Assembly: GCA_020063545.1 (NCBI GenBank)
Contig: JAGUUF010000053.1
Location: forward strand, 1 to 6,508
DNA from: Cytophagales bacterium
Lineage (GTDB): Bacteria > Bacteroidota > Bacteroidia > Cytophagales > Cyclobacteriaceae
Direction: 5' to 3'
DNA length: 6,508 nucleotides
In this document: positions 5,789 through 6,508 of the stretch, one piece after another
Layout: each line of letters begins with the position of its first letter
How positions within the stretch are numbered: position 1 is the first letter of the stretch
Notes under the pieces: model-generated
Seen by the model: the letters and a program-made list of their open reading frames with translations, nothing else
The model's database searches: none
Told to the model about the DNA's origin: nothing
Position numbers and translations under genes: made by a program

Positions 5789-6508
5789 ATGCCTACGGAA
5801 ACCATTACAGCAAAAAAGCCGGATAAGCCAAACCTGGCGGGCCATCAGCCGCCCCAACCTTACATGCCCAAGAACAAAGTGCGCATTGTAACCGCTGCCA
5901 GCCTGTTTGATGGGCACGATGCGGCCATCAACATCATGCGCAGAATTATACAGGCCACAGGCTGCGAGGTGATACACCTGGGCCACGACCGCAGCGTGGA
6001 AGAAGTGGTGAACACCGCGATACAGGAAGACGCCCAGGCCATTGCCATGACCAGCTACCAGGGCGGGCACATGGAATATTTTAAATACATGTACGACCTG
6101 CTGCAACAAAAAGGCGCAGGGCACATAAAAATTTTTGGCGGAGGCGGTGGTGTCATCCTTCCCGATGAAATAAAAGAACTGATGGAGTACGGCATAACCC
6201 GCATTTATTCTCCGGATGACGGCCGTGCCCTTGGATTGCAGGGTATGATAAACGACTTGGTGCAAAGAAGTGATTTTGCAACCGGTGAGGAAATCGGCAA
6301 TGGCCAATTAACTGTTGACAACCACCTGCTGATTGCCCGGATGATTTCAGCTGCTGAAAACTATTACGATAAACATAAAGATGTTTTTCCATCTTCTACA
6401 TCACCCGCATTCTATTATCAATCCTCCTATGTGGTAACCGAAAGTCTTAAATTAGGTTTGGGTTATTGGTTAAAGTTCCAACAGTCTCAAGCCGTGTGGA
6501 TAGCAGGA
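5789..6508 (+). CDS. icmF: IcmF-like fused acyl-CoA mutase, N-terminal B12-binding part, 3'-truncated
   Basis: IcmF fuses a cobalamin-binding domain, a MeaB-like GTPase and a methylmalonyl-CoA-mutase-type catalytic domain, and interconverts isobutyryl-CoA and butyryl-CoA. The frame is open from ATG 5789 to the window end (240 codons), so about three quarters of the expected roughly 1,050-1,100 residues lie outside. After a polar leader of about 28 residues, residues 30-155 are a clear B12-binding domain: SLFDGHDAAINIMRRI at 38-53, with H43 the expected lower cobalt ligand, EVIHLGHDRSVEEVV (60-74), MTSYQGGHMEYFKYM (87-101), a glycine run GGGGG (117-121) and YSPDDGRALGLQGMI (140-154). This combination fits IcmF better than a stand-alone mutase small subunit. 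Residues 178-192 (DNHLLIARMISAAEN) fit the linker; residues 193-240 do not resemble what I recall and are AT-rich. The final AVWIAG may be the strand leading into the GTPase P-loop, or the gene may be altered there. No Shine-Dalgarno sequence is evident. Confidence 0.9.
   Translation, partial: MPTETITAKKPDKPNLAGHQPPQPYMPKNKVRIVTAASLFDGHDAAINIMRRIIQATGCEVIHLGHDRSVEEVVNTAIQEDAQAIAMTSYQGGHMEYFKYMYDLLQQKGAGHIKIFGGGGGVILPDEIKELMEYGITRIYSPDDGRALGLQGMINDLVQRSDFATGEEIGNGQLTVDNHLLIARMISAAENYYDKHKDVFPSSTSPAFYYQSSYVVTESLKLGLGYWLKFQQSQAVWIAG

Noticed and set aside
5783..6307. 174-codon open frame on the minus strand
   Set aside because: It is antisense to the strongly conserved B12-binding domain and its translation shows no recognisable domain; it is a by-product of the codon use on the + strand.

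Overview
The window reads as a chromosomal stretch from a Bacteroidota bacterium, probably of the Cytophagales/Chitinophagales type. That is inferred from the protein flavour (a ComEC of about 690 residues without a metal-binding lactamase tail, an IcmF-type mutase, a PhoH-like ATPase), the near absence of Shine-Dalgarno sequences before the starts, and TAnnTTTG-type -7 elements upstream of the last gene. All six genes lie on the + strand. No RNA gene, CRISPR array or recognisable insertion sequence is visible, and no gene-free stretch exceeds 300 bases.

Layout: (1) 1-666, the C-terminal two thirds of a PhoH-family ATPase, cut by the window's left edge. (2) 667-763, a short intergenic region carrying a highly ordered nested palindrome made of four copies of TCCTATCA/TGATAGGA, symmetric about base 727. 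(3) 764-1798, a Fic-domain protein with an N-terminal winged-helix region and a class II-type inhibitory motif; Gln replaces the catalytic His of the Fic loop. (4) 1837-3900, a ComEC/Rec2-family DNA-uptake channel. (5) 3897-4670, an enoyl-CoA hydratase/isomerase-family protein that overlaps comEC by four bases; details of its active site resemble methylglutaconyl-CoA (LiuC/AtuE-type) hydratases. (6) 4766-5617, an exported family 3 solute-binding protein without neighbouring permease genes. (7) 5618-5788, an intergenic region with weak hairpins and a candidate Bacteroidota promoter. (8) 5789-6508, the N-terminal 240 codons of an IcmF-like fused acyl-CoA mutase, cut by the right edge.

How they fit together: the Fic gene and its operator look like a self-contained, self-regulated accessory unit placed between two housekeeping genes. 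Its sampled base composition is more AT-rich than sampled comEC sequence. ComEC and the hydratase are probably co-transcribed and translationally coupled by overlap rather than by function. The hydratase and the mutase both act on acyl-CoAs and may both serve branched-chain amino acid or short-chain acyl-CoA metabolism, but they are separated by the solute-binding protein gene and by an apparent promoter. The most notable signals are the nested four-half-site operator, the His-to-Gln Fic loop, and the last roughly 45 codons of the mutase fragment, which do not resemble the expected linker and are much more AT-rich than its B12-binding domain.
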